Assembly (NCBI GenBank): GCA_963922205.1
Contig: CAWUHX010000229.1
Span: forward strand, 124,001-188,000
Direction: 5' to 3'
Source: Romanomermis culicivorax
Taxonomy: Eukaryota > Nematoda > Enoplea > Mermithida > Mermithidae
DNA: 64,000 nt
In this document: in pieces, positions 35,645 to 47,294 of the stretch
Layout: every line of letters begins with the position of its first letter
Numbering within the stretch: the first letter of the stretch is position 1
Program-made: the position numbers and the translations under genes
Notes under the pieces: generated by a model
Database searches by the model: none
Seen by the model: the letters and a program-made list of their open reading frames with translations, nothing else
Told to the model about the DNA's origin: nothing

Positions 35645-37360
35645 ATGAATTTTTATTCTGTAAAGCTGCAAAAAGCTTGAACAACCTCCAGGTTTGAATG
35701 AACAACCAAATATTTAGGTAGACCATTTAAGGTCATTTTTGATAGAACAGTTATAAATGGTCGATAATCCTGTTTTGTTGGTGACCACATATCGGCCACA
35801 TGTATATAAAGATGAGAAAACTGTTGGAGCATCACATATACAGGTTGGCAGTGTGTGATAGGCGCTAATAGAAAATGTGTGTTAAAAACCAGATCGAAGA
35901 TAAGCAAGGGCAGTGCTAAAATCAATATTTATATCTTTCAATCTTAAAATAGCCTTTCAACCTGTGATTATTATGTTTCAACAGAAAAGTTGAAAATATG
36001 TACATAGTTGGTTTTCAGCTGGTACCATAGAACAGTAGTTAAATCATTGAAGACAATGCTTAGCCTGTTCTATTTTTGTATTTTTTCATCCTTTAAAAAA
36101 TACTTTTTTTTCAACAAAACAAAAAAAATTGTAATTTATTTAAGGTAATTTGAAAAAAATTGTGAAAATGCGGTCTAATGGCAGATAACTTCTGGTTCCT
36201 CTGTCATTAAACCACACAAACAAATTTAGACGAAATTTTTATATATATTGGTGTCAAGGAGTGTAAAAATTTGTATAATTTTTATGTAAATTTTTGCAAA
36301 AATATATATTCTATTTATTCCTCATTTTCTCGTCACATGTACCATATTAGTAATCCATTAGTACTCTTTATTGTTTTCGATAATCTGGGTTCCCAGTTGG
36401 AAACCAGACTATTTTTCAAGTACTTTGTTTTGACACATTTTTGCACTCGTAATTTACTCAGCATGAAATGGAAAGGTTGACACATTCTAAAACAAAAAAC
36501 ACATTTCTTCAAAATACAAAAATGAGTTCAAATGCTTTTGAACCCTCCAACAATTTCGAAAATAATTCACATGGCAGGTGCTACTGTACTCTAACGCACA
36601 GCAGGGTTTCCAGAACCACGCCCCAAGATGATGGATGTCGACTCAAAAAATGGAGAAGATTTGGGTCTTTGGGTTTTTACGTGATTACGCTCACTGCTTT
36701 TAGCAGTTTTTTCTTTACACGATTTTGCTCCCTTGCATCTTACAGTCTGTTGGACTTTGCAACAATTTGCGTCTCGTTTTGAGGCAATTGTGCTGCCTAT
36801 ATACTTTACAGGATTCAGGCTTCAAAACCAGCCATATACCTGCTTATCAAAAATTGTCATCCATTACCTGAAAACGTCCATTATTTTCAATTGATTTATT
36901 TGTGTCAACCTTATACATCAATTGCTACGCACCACCCTCGCATATCTTTGTCAGCCTTCATAAATATCGCCTTATCCACATTATTTACTGTAAGTTATCA
37001 AAAAAATCCCAAAAGCTCAAGAAAGGCTGTGACATAAATCTTGGTGACCTAATAACAGGGGTTAAATTGAGAAAAACAACGAACCTTTTCAAATTTTCGC
37101 AGGGACATATTTGATTGTCCCCCTTTTTCTCAAAAAACATATTTTTGTCTTTTTTCGATTTTCTGATAATTGGCGTGGAGAAATCAATTCGATTTCTCCC
37201 TTTGCAAAAGAAAGCAACTTTTCGATTCACATAAATATTTTTTTTCGGTATCATAGCTGGGTTTTCGTACCTACAAAATCTGGAAAACAAACATACAGAA
37301 ACCCTAAGTGGAACATTTTTGCGCATTGAACAAGAAGCTAAAAGTCAAATTATCGGAAAA
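35645..37360. other. Region between copies A and B, no LTR identified
   Basis: A 3' LTR of copy A and a 5' LTR of copy B would be expected here. No repeated pair with TG/CA ends was found by eye. The 35653-35925 minus frame (90 codons) has no recognised motif. The rest is AT-rich. Confidence 0.4.
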
Positions 37361-38484
37361 ATGCCTTTTCAAAATCCCGACCCACTTGGTCATGTTGTTC
37401 AGGATGCATTAGCTGCGGTCTTGGATCAAAGGCTTCGAAATCTTGAAGCCCCAATGAACAGAAAAGCAGCCAATACAGAATCAATCATGAATGAAATTCG
37501 AGTAAATCACTCGCGTGGTGACATGCTTTCTGCCAAAATTAATGATTTTCAGTTCTTTTCTGGGCTGCCCATGAAAACTTTACCGAATGGGCCAAAAAAC
37601 TCGAAAAACAGATGATTTTGAAAGGGATGAAAAACGAAGATGATCAGCTGGAAAGAATTTTTTTGGAGTTTCACCTTAAAGGTGACGCCCTAATGAAATT
37701 TGAAAATTTTTCAAGTTCCGAGGACCCACCCACTGACTACGAACAATATAATGTTGCTTTGGAACAGGCATTCCCCAACCAACGGGACGCCTTGTTTAAC
37801 AGACAAAGTTTAAAAGATCGAAAGCAAAAAAGAACAGAAACAGTAACGACCTATTCCAAAGAACTTGACAAAATGGGAAGGCTCGCCTACCCTACTCTTG
37901 ACACAAATGCAAAAAACACAGTTCTTGAATCAAGTTTTTTAGATGGGCTTCAGGCAGATGTCCGAAAAGCCCCAAAATTTAAACATTTCACTAATCTAAA
38001 CCATTTAATTTAAGAAGCAACTTTCATGGAACAGGAAATTTTGCGGGATGAGGCCAACGTGGTCTTTTCCCCTTCAGCCAGGTACAACGTTGGGTTGCAA
38101 GAGCTCGTTCTTGCTTTGCAACCCTCAGGAAGTCACACATATAAACAAATCCATGAAATAAATGAAAAATTAAATAAATTATGCATACAGATGCAGCAAA
38201 ACGTACAACCAAAGCAACATGCAAATAGAAAATCTGTCACCTGTCATACGTGTGGCAAGGTCGGTCATTTTGCCCGTGAGTGCAGGTCTAGACTGCAATG
38301 CGAAATTTGTGGGCAAAATGTTCACCCAAAAAAATGACTGCAGATCAAAATGCTTTCACTGTAAAAAACGGGGCACAAGAGCAAATTTCGTAGGCAGTTG
38401 AAAGATGTCGAATGCTACACATGTAAAGAAAAAGGGCATATGAGCAGCAATTGTCCCAAAAAAATCAAAAAACCAACAAAATAA
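37361..38484 (+). pseudogene. Copy B gag: capsid and four zinc knuckles
   Basis: Starts at ATG 37361 (MPFQNPDPLG). A capsid region of the retrotransposon-gag type follows (ENFTEWAKKLEKQ, FLEFHLKGDALMKF, DYEQYNVALEQAF, TYSKELDKMGR), then a basic linker and CCHC knuckles. CHTCGKVGHFAREC is perfect, CEICGQNVHPKKDC good, a third is broken, and CYTCKEKGHMSSNC is perfect near 38413-38454. Breaks are a frameshift near 37560, TAA at 38011-38013 and indels around 38335-38400. The last frame ends with TAA at 38482-38484. This is the fuller of the two gag copies and defines the family as Ty3/gypsy-like. Confidence 0.85.
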
Positions 38485-38584
38485 CATTCAAGGGTGCCCT
38501 CTTGATGGTGATGACCCTGATTTAATTGCAGAAGTCAATCATTCATCACAACATTGCTTTTTTGTAGGGTCCTTATTTTCGATA

Positions 38585-39130
38585 TTGTTTGACGAGGAGT
38601 CTGAATCGCTTGACTATGATGATTCACCTACACCAACGTGCAACTTAGACACCGGCCGTCCGGCAAGTCAATCCTCAGACAGCGGCCAACCAAGAACACC
38701 ACGCTCATCGTGTTCTGATGAGGAAATGAAAATAATACAAGTGGGCAAAAAAGAAAACTGTGCCCCACGATTGGAAACATCACAAGTTGACAGCAATTGG
38801 CACAATGACAAATCAAACGTGGCCCCACTGCTCGAAAAGTTTGGGATTCCAAGAATCAATAGACAACCCAGGGTTCCATTGTTGGCACCCAGCTCCTTGG
38901 AGCCAAACATGGCAGCATTTCAAGAGGAAACTCTCCCAAAACCTATTTGGGGATGGCTAGGTAAAATCAATCTGGACAAAAGAAGCTGGCATGCACATAT
39001 GATAAAACAAAAATTTTTTCAGAGTGTTGCAGAAGTGACCGTTATTGCCCTTGTAACCAATGCAAAAACAAATACATGCAGACCCACAAGGATCGATGAA
39101 AAGCTGCCAAGGCCAGAAAGGCTTGATTAA
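38585..39130 (+). CDS. Copy B acidic spacer frame between gag and env
   Basis: An uninterrupted 181-codon frame, opening with TTG rather than ATG as far as can be judged. It is rich in Ser, Asp, Glu and Pro in its first half and basic at the end, with no hydrophobic segment or known motif. It lies 100 bp after gag and ends just before a TTGCAG acceptor-like site. It could be a gag extension, a separate accessory protein, or part of a spliced leader. It is open while the neighbouring gag and env frames are broken, which argues for either chance or recent constraint. No homologue was recognised in copy A. Confidence 0.4.
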   Translation: MFDEESESLDYDDSPTPTCNLDTGRPASQSSDSGQPRTPRSSCSDEEMKIIQVGKKENCAPRLETSQVDSNWHNDKSNVAPLLEKFGIPRINRQPRVPLLAPSSLEPNMAAFQEETLPKPIWGWLGKINLDKRSWHAHMIKQKFFQSVAEVTVIALVTNAKTNTCRPTRIDEKLPRPERLD

Positions 39131-39148
39131 ATAAAAAAATTCTTGCAG

Positions 39149-40856
39149 GGATTTTTTTTCATTTGTGCATACTATTCTGTGTATTTTTGTGCCCCGTGGC
39201 AGGCGGACAAATAAAAACGTTTCAGTTTTGTGGAACTTTGACCAGTGGTCATGCCATAGAAATCCCAAAAACTGTTACACATGTTAGGCCACCTTCGAGT
39301 AAAAATCTGACTCTTGTCACAGGGCAGGTCTATACACCTTTGGCCAAACCCAAACATACAACAGAGTTCAAGTGTACCCTTCGGACACGAAAAATCTGTA
39401 CACAAGTTGGGTTTTTCGGCTCAAAAAGTATAACTCTTGACCAAATTTCCATAAAAATTTTGACCCCTTTTGAATGTAAAATAGCAATGGAAACAAAAAC
39501 CTTCCAGGGTCAGTCTGTGAATGAAACTACTTCTGACATTTGGTCAACAAACAATAAACTTGATCTACAGTATAAGTGGTGCTGTTTCGAATAACTGTCA
39601 AACAGTAGAAAAGTTGATTGTAGAAGAGGGACAAGTCGTCTCTTGGGACAGCAACAATGTTTTCAGCACCCTAGGAGATTTGGGTGGTTGTAAAGCAAAC
39701 ACCCACCATTGCATCAAGGCCGATGGTTTCATAGTGTGGGAAGAAACCCCTTTGGCAAAAATTTGCCCATTCCAACTCAAAAACTTGTACAAAATCAAAG
39801 TAAGTGGGTCCCACATGGTCATTGATGATATGCAAGCAGCATTTTTTGTTACAAGTAACTCGTTTGGGCACCCAAATTGCCCAGAACTCAAAAACGCGCT
39901 TTACACTGAGCAGGGCATCGTGGTTCGGTTCGACCCATCAAATTTTACATAAAGTGAATCCAGTAAACAAATAAGTGCTCTTTATACGTATAATAATGCA
40001 GAGTTTGACCCCATAAATTTAAAACTCAATTTTCTTAAAGAAAAAATACATAATTTCAAACTGCAAGGTTTTCAAAATGTGTGGAATGTACTTTGCCGCC
40101 AAAACCAGCGCCACCTGGACTTGATATGGCAGTTGTTGCACCTGGATGCAACCCTTGGAGCCAGAGCTTTTCTCCAATGAACTGACATCACAGCAGAATT
40201 TACAGGAGAGGCCATAACCCTATGGCCCTGTCATCAGATTAATGCCTCTGTGGTGTATAAAGATCACAAAAGTAATGGGACTTGCTTCAAAAATCTTCCG
40301 GTGGTGGTCAATAACAAACTCATGTTGTGACCCCAGGTGGCACTGACCTCATGGAAGAAAGTCAGAAGGTCGAATGCAACCATATGCACGTGCCCCTATT
40401 CAAAATTAATATCACTTGGTCAGTAAAACCGGAAAAACCCATGTTAGCAAGATCCCACTTGAAGTGATTTGGAACGGCAACTTCACAGTATTCCATTTCA
40501 ATGCACCACCCCTTTTTTATGACAAGCTGGTGGCGGTGTCGACCAGCTTGACTTTTTTGAAACAATACATGTACAAAACACACAACCTGGAACAAGTTGT
40601 GGACAGACTAATCAATTACATATCCGAAATGTCTCTTCACTCCAGTCCCATGTAAGAAGTTCTTTCAGGGAGCAACCATGCTCTTGGCCACACCCTTTCA
40701 GGGGCTGGTCAAGACCTAGAACATGTAACTGTGGGTACTCAACAAGGTATGACACAGGGTTTAAACAATTTGCTCAAAGGACCCCTTCAAATGTTAATTA
40801 ATTTGGTGGTCATAGTTGCAACTATAGTTGGACCCTCTATGTGTGCGTTTGGTTAA
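39149..40856 (+). pseudogene. Copy B envelope glycoprotein (class III, chuvirus-like), decayed
   Basis: Begins after CTTGCAG with a hydrophobic signal-like segment (CILFCVFLCPVAGG); no ATG starts the frame, so a spliced leader could supply it. Landmarks match copy A in order: AIEIPK, GFFGSKS, ECKIAMETK-like segment, WSTNNKL before a Cys pair, VEEGQVVSWDS, LGDLGGC, 'FIVWEE..C', VIDDMQAAFF, IWQLL, LWPC, a LPVVVNNKL segment, and a transmembrane helix (INLVVIVATIVGPSM) ending at TAA 40854-40856. Breaks include a frameshift near 39590, TGA near 40177-40180, and further frame changes around 40320-40420. A captured membrane-fusion protein is the likely origin; its position before protease-pol is unusual. 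Confidence 0.7.
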
Positions 40857-41464
40857 GGGGGTGCTTAAACTTTACAAGACAAACAAGAAACATCAAGTAT
40901 GAGGTACCAACAAGACATCAAAATCGATCACAAAGGCAACCCCTACCCCCCAGTTTGGGTCAAGCACTGTTAGAACTGGCAAGTATGCAAAGTCCCCATA
41001 CTAGCCACAGATACATTGCGATACTGGATCACCAAGCTCCTTCAGCCCCGAAATTGGAATATATAAACAGCATGAAACTTCATGATCAGAGCACCCCTAA
41101 TGTAATTGTAAATAAGCAGGTTCTAGCTAATGCTATGGTTGATTATGGAGCTACTTACATGATAATCGACAAGAAAATCACAGATAAGATTGAATATATT
41201 GAAATTAAACCAACAACTGTTGTACCCATAGCAGCCAATAATTTAGGTGTGGAACTTGTCGGTTCGACTTTCATCACTGTGCAAGCGGGCGCAGAAAGTC
41301 AAACCCTGTTAGCATATGTACAAGAAAATTGTGCTGCTGACCTACTTCTGGGTTCAAACTTTTTGTTTCGGTTTAGAGAATGGTCAATAAACAATGAAAA
41401 AAGTTTTGTGCGACTTGGAAACATGACCATCCCATGCACTGGCGTACGGTATCATCCCTTATGA
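40841..41464 (+). pseudogene. Copy B aspartic protease
   Basis: A 207-codon open frame. The active site is altered: the expected DTGA is VDYGATYMIID, so Thr is replaced by Tyr. The flap region has PIAANNLGVEL, and the C-terminal family motif DLLLGSNFL is intact, giving a complete retropepsin-like domain of normal size. The frame overlaps the glycoprotein end and is -1 to it, as in copy A. A short Pro/Gln-rich linker precedes the domain. Presumably it once processed a Gag-Env-Pol or Pol precursor. Confidence 0.8.
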
Positions 41465-41524
41465 AGACGTGGTGGTATTCATGTGGATCAAAATCTCATT
41501 TTGCCGCCCCATTCAGTTACCTAA

Positions 41525-42001
41525 TTGTCCGTTCCCGTTTTGGACATGTATAAAGGCATGCCTCTGGTTCAGTTTGAACCCAATGACACCCTAGTTGGAA
41601 AAGCAGGAGCTTGTTTTGCAGCTTCATTCTCGCCAAATATTGAGGGCAGAATTCGAATTTCGGTTATGAATCGTCTAGCGGATGAAATAAAGCTTTTTCA
41701 AAATACTTGTGTGGGCAGCGAAAAAAATTTCGTTCCAAAAACATAAAAAATTCATAGCATACAGCTTGAAGAAGCAAAAACCGAAAACATAAATGAAAAG
41801 CAAGATTTCAAGATATGGTTGGTTGATAATATCAATTTGACCAATACTGACCTCAATGGAGAAGAGAAAAACATGATTGTGGAAATTCTAGCCCAATATC
41901 CCAACCTGTATGCTACCAATAAGTCTAATGCGGGTCGTACTTTGTTAGTTATACACACAATTGATACACAGGGTAATACACCAGTGAAACGACCCCTTTA
42001 A
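41525..42001 (+). pseudogene. Copy B protease-RT linker, truncated before RT
   Basis: Two frames (41525-41746 and 41819-42001) carry segments typical of the region between protease and RT in Ty3/gypsy: EEKNMIVEILAQYPNLYATNKSNAGRT and HTIDTQGNTPVKRPL. The expected RT start does not follow; sequence similarity is lost at about 42000. Copy B therefore lacks RT, RNase H and integrase. Confidence 0.75.
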
Positions 42002-43849
42002 TGCTAATAGTCAGAAACCACATGAAACGTGCTTGAAGACAGACAGATCATCCAATTTTTATTGAATCACAGGACTCCTATTAGTATACATATATACAAA
42101 TTTTCATTTTCATCTTATCAAACAACTATGTATGAAGAATATAATAAAAGTAAAGTGAAACAATAATAGAGAAAGAATATAAAATTAGAAGAAAACCAAA
42201 ATAAAAAAAAACAAAATCCAAAAGAAAAAATAACTAAGAAAAGCCAAAACCCAAAAACGAAAGAAAGAATATAAAGTTAAAACAAATAACAATGAAAACA
42301 GAAGACAAAATTGAAGAGGAAAATAAGACGGATTATGAACAATTACAATACAAACACAACACATTAAAAATGATAAAATTATAACAATGAATAATAGGCA
42401 AAATAGAATTTGAAACTGGCTAGATGAAATTTGAAAAAATTGCATGAAAATATGCAGGAGGTACCAAAATCAGTAAATACATGAACAGTATGAAAAATTC
42501 AACAGAACATGTACACTTAATAAACTTCAAAACTTTAAATATACAAAGTTGAAACAAACAATTAAAAATATTACTTAATTGTCTAAAAATACAAGGCATA
42601 TTGTAGAAGATGATCTCTTTTAATACCTTGTTACCTGTTCCATTCTTTCTTGTAAATCCTTGCAAAAATAATCCTCTTTTGTCGCAGTCACCAGTGGAAT
42701 AAGGATGCGTGTGAAGTAGAAGTTGAGATGTATGATAACTGACAAAAGATATAGAGTGTAAAAAATACCAAAATCCAACACCAGTTTGTTTTTACCATCG
42801 TCAATTATACATCAATTCTGTCAGCAAATCAAAAAAGTCATTGAATGGCTCCCTGCATAAGTATACGAGTGAGTGGCAGCATGACTAGCTGTCACATTGT
42901 TAAGGTTGGTGGGAATTGAGCTCTTATTACCCGCATTTGCCCGATCCATTTTCATACTTTTTTCCACATATTTTCTTCTGTTCATGCAGTTTTTTATTCG
43001 CAAAATTTTCCATCCTTTTTCCTTTTAGCCTAGACAAACTTAAACTGTAAACTTGGAAGTTGGAACACACATTTTGACTTGGCAAAATGGGTTATCCATG
43101 GCTAAGTGATTCTGACAGATAATCCTATTTTCAACCTCAAAAGATTTAAACACTTTTGGAAACTTCTTCGCATCACTTCACGACATCAGTGGAACACTTA
43201 GAAAACAAAATTTTAAAATTTTAAAATTTTTCCAAATTAAAAACACAAGTTCAAATTTGTTTCAAATCAAATTAGAATTGGAAATTTAGCTGTTTCTGTT
43301 GTGCTTAAAAATGCTTAAAAACGTTGGAAAACAATTTTCCTAAACTCTGAACGCACTTTCTGATTTAAAACAAATTGATGATCCAAGGCGAAGTGATCTG
43401 GGTTTTAGTCATTTTAGTTGAACAAATCAGGGTTCACCCTCATCCAATTACAGGTATGCAATATTTGGAAAAAATCGTAGAAATCATCCTGATGTTTGAG
43501 AATCTTACAATCCCCACACCTTAGGAGCAACACATTGAAGTAATATTGAAAGGGTTTTCAAATTACATAAAATTGTCAATGTAACTGCAGTGAGTTAAGG
43601 AAATTTAAATTTTCACATTTTCCCCTTTGGAGTAAAAAATGATGTGATGAAATTTTCAGATTTTGGAATTATTTCATAGTTTTGGTTCGAAAAAATAAAA
43701 CTTGGCTGCTGTACATTCACACCATATTCAATATATATCAACAAAATTCGATTACTTCATTTAAATGTCAGCCAAATTTCCACTTTACATAATCCTGCTG
43801 AAACTATGCTCTTTAAAGGCTTATGCACACCCTTTTTGTTTTATTCTAA
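42002..43849. other. No recognised gene
   Basis: A-rich on the plus strand at 42090-42460 (long 'aaaataaaaa' runs) and otherwise AT-rich. Minus frames at 42185-42665 are low-complexity, hydrophobic translations of that tract. Confidence 0.5.
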
Positions 43850-44571
43850 ACCATTTTATAAAACTGTATGGAACGGTTGTAAAGTCAGCACAAAGTAAAG
43901 GGTTGTTATAAACAATTCTGTAATCTTTTCTACATTGCTTTATCCATCATATGGCTTCAACAACCTCATTGCTTCTTAAGCAATATTCGAAGACCACACT
44001 GCATAGTTCTTCAAAATTCACAGTTTTGCCTGTGTTGAATGACAGGGATACTTCTGACTTTGAAATCTTCACCAAGGAGATCACCCTTATTGTTGGTAAC
44101 ATGGTACCCATAGTCCTTGGGGCCTCCAGCAAAAAATTCACCAATGAAGGCATCATCTCCATACATTTTTAATTTGTTTGTCATTTCTCCGAGGAAACAT
44201 CCTGTGGGTACCCTGTGCCTATTGCCCATATAGGTTATATACACAATAGAAATTAAAATAGAAAGTCAGAGAATTTAACAAACCATTTTGTGTTGTTTAC
44301 CCGTATCAAAATACAGCTCACGACAATTCAATTTCTCAATGCATGTATATAGTTTCAGATGTGCTTGTGATGTAAGAAAGCATGCAATCACTGGGTTTGT
44401 GTTGTTTAGCACCTCCGAAAATTCATCTTGGAGACTGTAAGTTACACAAGCCAAGGAATCCCCATAGAAATTGAAGGCTGAAATGTCTGCTTCTGAACAA
44501 AGTGGATACAAAATTTGAGAATTTTCCAATTTTTTTTTGGGGAATATATATCTGATCTTATAAGTGGGCAC
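43850..44571 (-). pseudogene. Polinton/Maverick-type DNA polymerase B, C-terminal part
   Basis: A protein-primed family B polymerase would copy the element's DNA. From 44571 downward the conserved blocks are in the right order: PLCSEADISAFNFYGDSL, then ACFLTSQAHLKLYTCIEKL and LYFDTG (motif C, where YxDTDS is expected, near 44304). After a frameshift come GCFLGEMTNKL and FIGEFFAGGPKDYGY, then TVNFEEL after another shift, then the terminal segment DYRIVYNN..PYSF near 43860-43920. The 'GGPK.Y.Y' block is a hallmark of Polinton and related virus polymerases. Palm motifs A and B and the exonuclease were not found. Several indels make it a pseudogene. Confidence 0.82.
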
Positions 44572-44600
44572 TTGGCTTGCAGGCTCCAGGCTTCTTCAGA

Positions 44601-45700
44601 TTATCGAGTTTGGCCAAGCAGTAAAGGCATGGAAATGATGATGCAGGCCCTTGATGTCCATTGAAATACAATAGAAACATTATATGACCAATGTGGAACA
44701 ATTTGATTGTTTTTTTGCTCTGTGAATCTGCTCTTCAGTGGGTAAGGCAGGTCAATAAGTTTTGAATGTGTTGAACTTGGTCCGCCAATCATGAAAAAGT
44801 TGCACATAAATTTTCGGCTTATTCTGCACCTTTGTGAAATTCGATAATACACACATTGTGAACACTGCTCAGCTTGACAACATTCACAAAACTGAGGTTC
44901 AGCCTGGTGCTTTTCTCTCCATTGTCACTGCCAATAGAAATCCAGATTTCATTGTTGAATCTTGGACATCATTCATCATTTGGCCACTCTAAGAGGTGTC
45001 TAGCCAGATTCCTCAATAAAATCAGACAAATTAGAAATGACCAAAAGAGGCTTTTCTGATTTTTGATCTTTTTCAGTCAAGTTCAAGAAGGAGAAGTTCA
45101 ATTCTGATTGGAGCTTTCCATTGCATGTTTCATCAATAGCCTTGTTGGTTGAAGCCAGAAAATCATGGTCATATTTCGACATGAAGCATTTGATCTTGTG
45201 ATAGTCACTCCACAAGAGTCCTGATAAAATATATCAACAATTTCATTGGTTTGAGTAAAACACCCATCTGACATATGCTGGAGAGTATCACAAACCAAGC
45301 CTATCTATTCTTACCCGAAGCCGGCTTGAAATCTAGTGAGTCTGAGGCACTAAGATGAAATCTTGTTTGCTCATGACAATATCGAAAGACATTTTGTGCA
45401 ACAGATGGATTTCAAAGCAAAAAATCTCCTAAAAAGAGGACAAGAGTCATTCGAGTTGGAAATTCATATACAGACAGAGTAGCATGACATTGCACCTGAA
45501 ATGAACTACATAAAGCATAAGATAGCTTAATTATAGAAATCATGTCTTCATCTAGAGAACTTCTTTGAGCAATGAGTAGCAACTGATTTGCACCAGTGCA
45601 GTAGAAAGAATATCTATTCATATAGAAGACTGCAATAAAGTAGCTCACCCAAACACTTTCTAACACCTGTCCCAGCATCATCTCATGCCAAATGCCTCAC
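44601..45700 (-). other. Possible upstream part of the polymerase B pseudogene
   Basis: Overlapping minus frames at 44601-44852, 45000-45298 and 45412-45681 continue the strand of the polymerase remnant and look more protein-like than background, but no polymerase motif could be placed with confidence. Confidence 0.25.
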
Positions 45701-46184
45701 AGAATCTGTCAGGATATGAAGACCTGGAATTTTGTCATGCTGGTGAGTAAATGGTGCATACAATGTGACTGATTTTATGGTCCCAAAAAATGTCTGCTTC
45801 CATGTTGAGATTGAGATTGACAGCCAATTGGTTTTTTTCTCGGATGAGGCAGAGACGAGTTTTTCCTCTTTCTTTCAGGGGGGGGGGACATGTTCTTTTA
45901 TTTGAATTGTCACTGGGCTCAAAGTGTTCCCAAATACAGATTTTCTAGGCATACTTTATAATTAAATCTGAAATCAATTAAATTTCTAATTCTCGAATCT
46001 AATGGTAATAAAACATACTAATCAAATTGTCAGGACTTACATCTCCAGTGTTCAAGTCCAGTAATGAATAAAAACAAACTGAAAACTTATCTATTCAATA
46101 GAACAAGTGGGCAATGGTTTGCAGATGTGTGAATTTGGGTTCCCTGATTTCATTGAAAAATGTCAAATTAGCCGAATGTAGTAT
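45701..46184. other. No recognised gene
   Basis: AT-rich sequence with a ten-base G run at about 45881-45890. No coding signal was recognised. Confidence 0.45.
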
Positions 46185-46795
46185 CTCCATTCATCCCATC
46201 CAAGGTCAGGCCCCCTATATCTCACCCCCAGCTGAGGACAAATGGAGAATAATCGTGCCAAACAGGGCATCACAGTTAACATTACTAGAACTTTATTCAT
46301 CCCATCCAAGGTCTGGGGCCGTCTATATATCACCCTTAGTTAAAAACAAACGGAGAATAGTTGTGGCAATCAGGGTATCACAGTTGACATTACTAGAACT
46401 TCATTCATCTCATCCAAGGTTTGGGACCCTATATTGTACCCTCAATCAAGGACAAATGGAAAATAGACATGCCAAACAGGGCATCACAGTTGACATTATT
46501 AGAACTCCATTTATCCCATGGCCCTGTATATCTCACCCCCAGTTAAGAACAAATGGAGAATAGTCCTGCCAAACAGGGCTTCATATTTGACATTACTAGA
46601 ACTCCATTTAATCCATCCAAAGTCTGGCCTTTTATATCTCACCCTCAGTTAAGGACAAGTGGAAAATAGTCATCCCAAACACTGCATCACAGTTAACATG
46701 ACTAGAACTCCATTTATCCCACCCAAAGTCTGGCTCCCTATGCTTCACCCCCCAGTTAAGCATCAATGAAGATTAGTTGCACCAAAGGTTAGTAA
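46185..46795. repeat. Minisatellite, six units of about 106 bp
   Basis: Units begin 'ctccat' or close variants at 46185, 46291, 46399, 46505, 46602 and 46708. Each contains 'atcccatccaaggtctgg', 'tatatctcaccc', 'aatggagaatagt', 'aaacagggcatcacagtt' and 'acattactagaact'. Spacings are 106, 108, 106, 97 and 106 bp, the short one owing to a small deletion. The 149-codon frame across it is a by-product. Confidence 0.92.
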
Positions 46796-47294
46796 CATCA
46801 ATACCTAGTATACAAAATGAAGTACACAATAGTTTACCCTATGAAAAAAAACTGAACAGCCATTGTAAACCTCGACCTTATTAATGAAAAATAAAACTAA
46901 CCCCAGATACAATCCCATACAATAGAAAACTCGAGAATATGAAGCAAAATGACTTCATTGAAAATTCAGAATATGATTAACATCAGAATCATATGAAGAT
47001 TCATTTCCATATTCTTCCTCACATCATTGACAGCAGGTGTGAGCAAAATTTAAATATACAATTATTTCTTCTGATTAAAAATTCTAGTAACAGATTCTTT
47101 AATATTCATTTTTGGCAAACGTCAGATTTGCAAGTGATTAATAATTCATTCTTGTTCTGGTTAGTATTCCAGAATATCTTATAATATATTTGAATATATA
47201 TATTTTTTGTAGTCTCAGAAACTTGCAGATGTTCGCAACACTCAGGTGGAATGAGAAAAAAAATTCAAAATTTATTTAAGGAGACATTTTTCAA
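46796..47294. other. No recognised gene
   Basis: AT-rich, with no motif or repeat of note. Confidence 0.45.

Noticed and set aside
35653-35925. 90-codon minus-strand frame after copy A pol
   Set aside because: Considered as an integrase or env piece of copy A, but it is on the opposite strand and has no matching motif.
46114-46563. 149-codon plus-strand frame
   Set aside because: It is a translation of the 106-bp minisatellite; the repeats explain its length.
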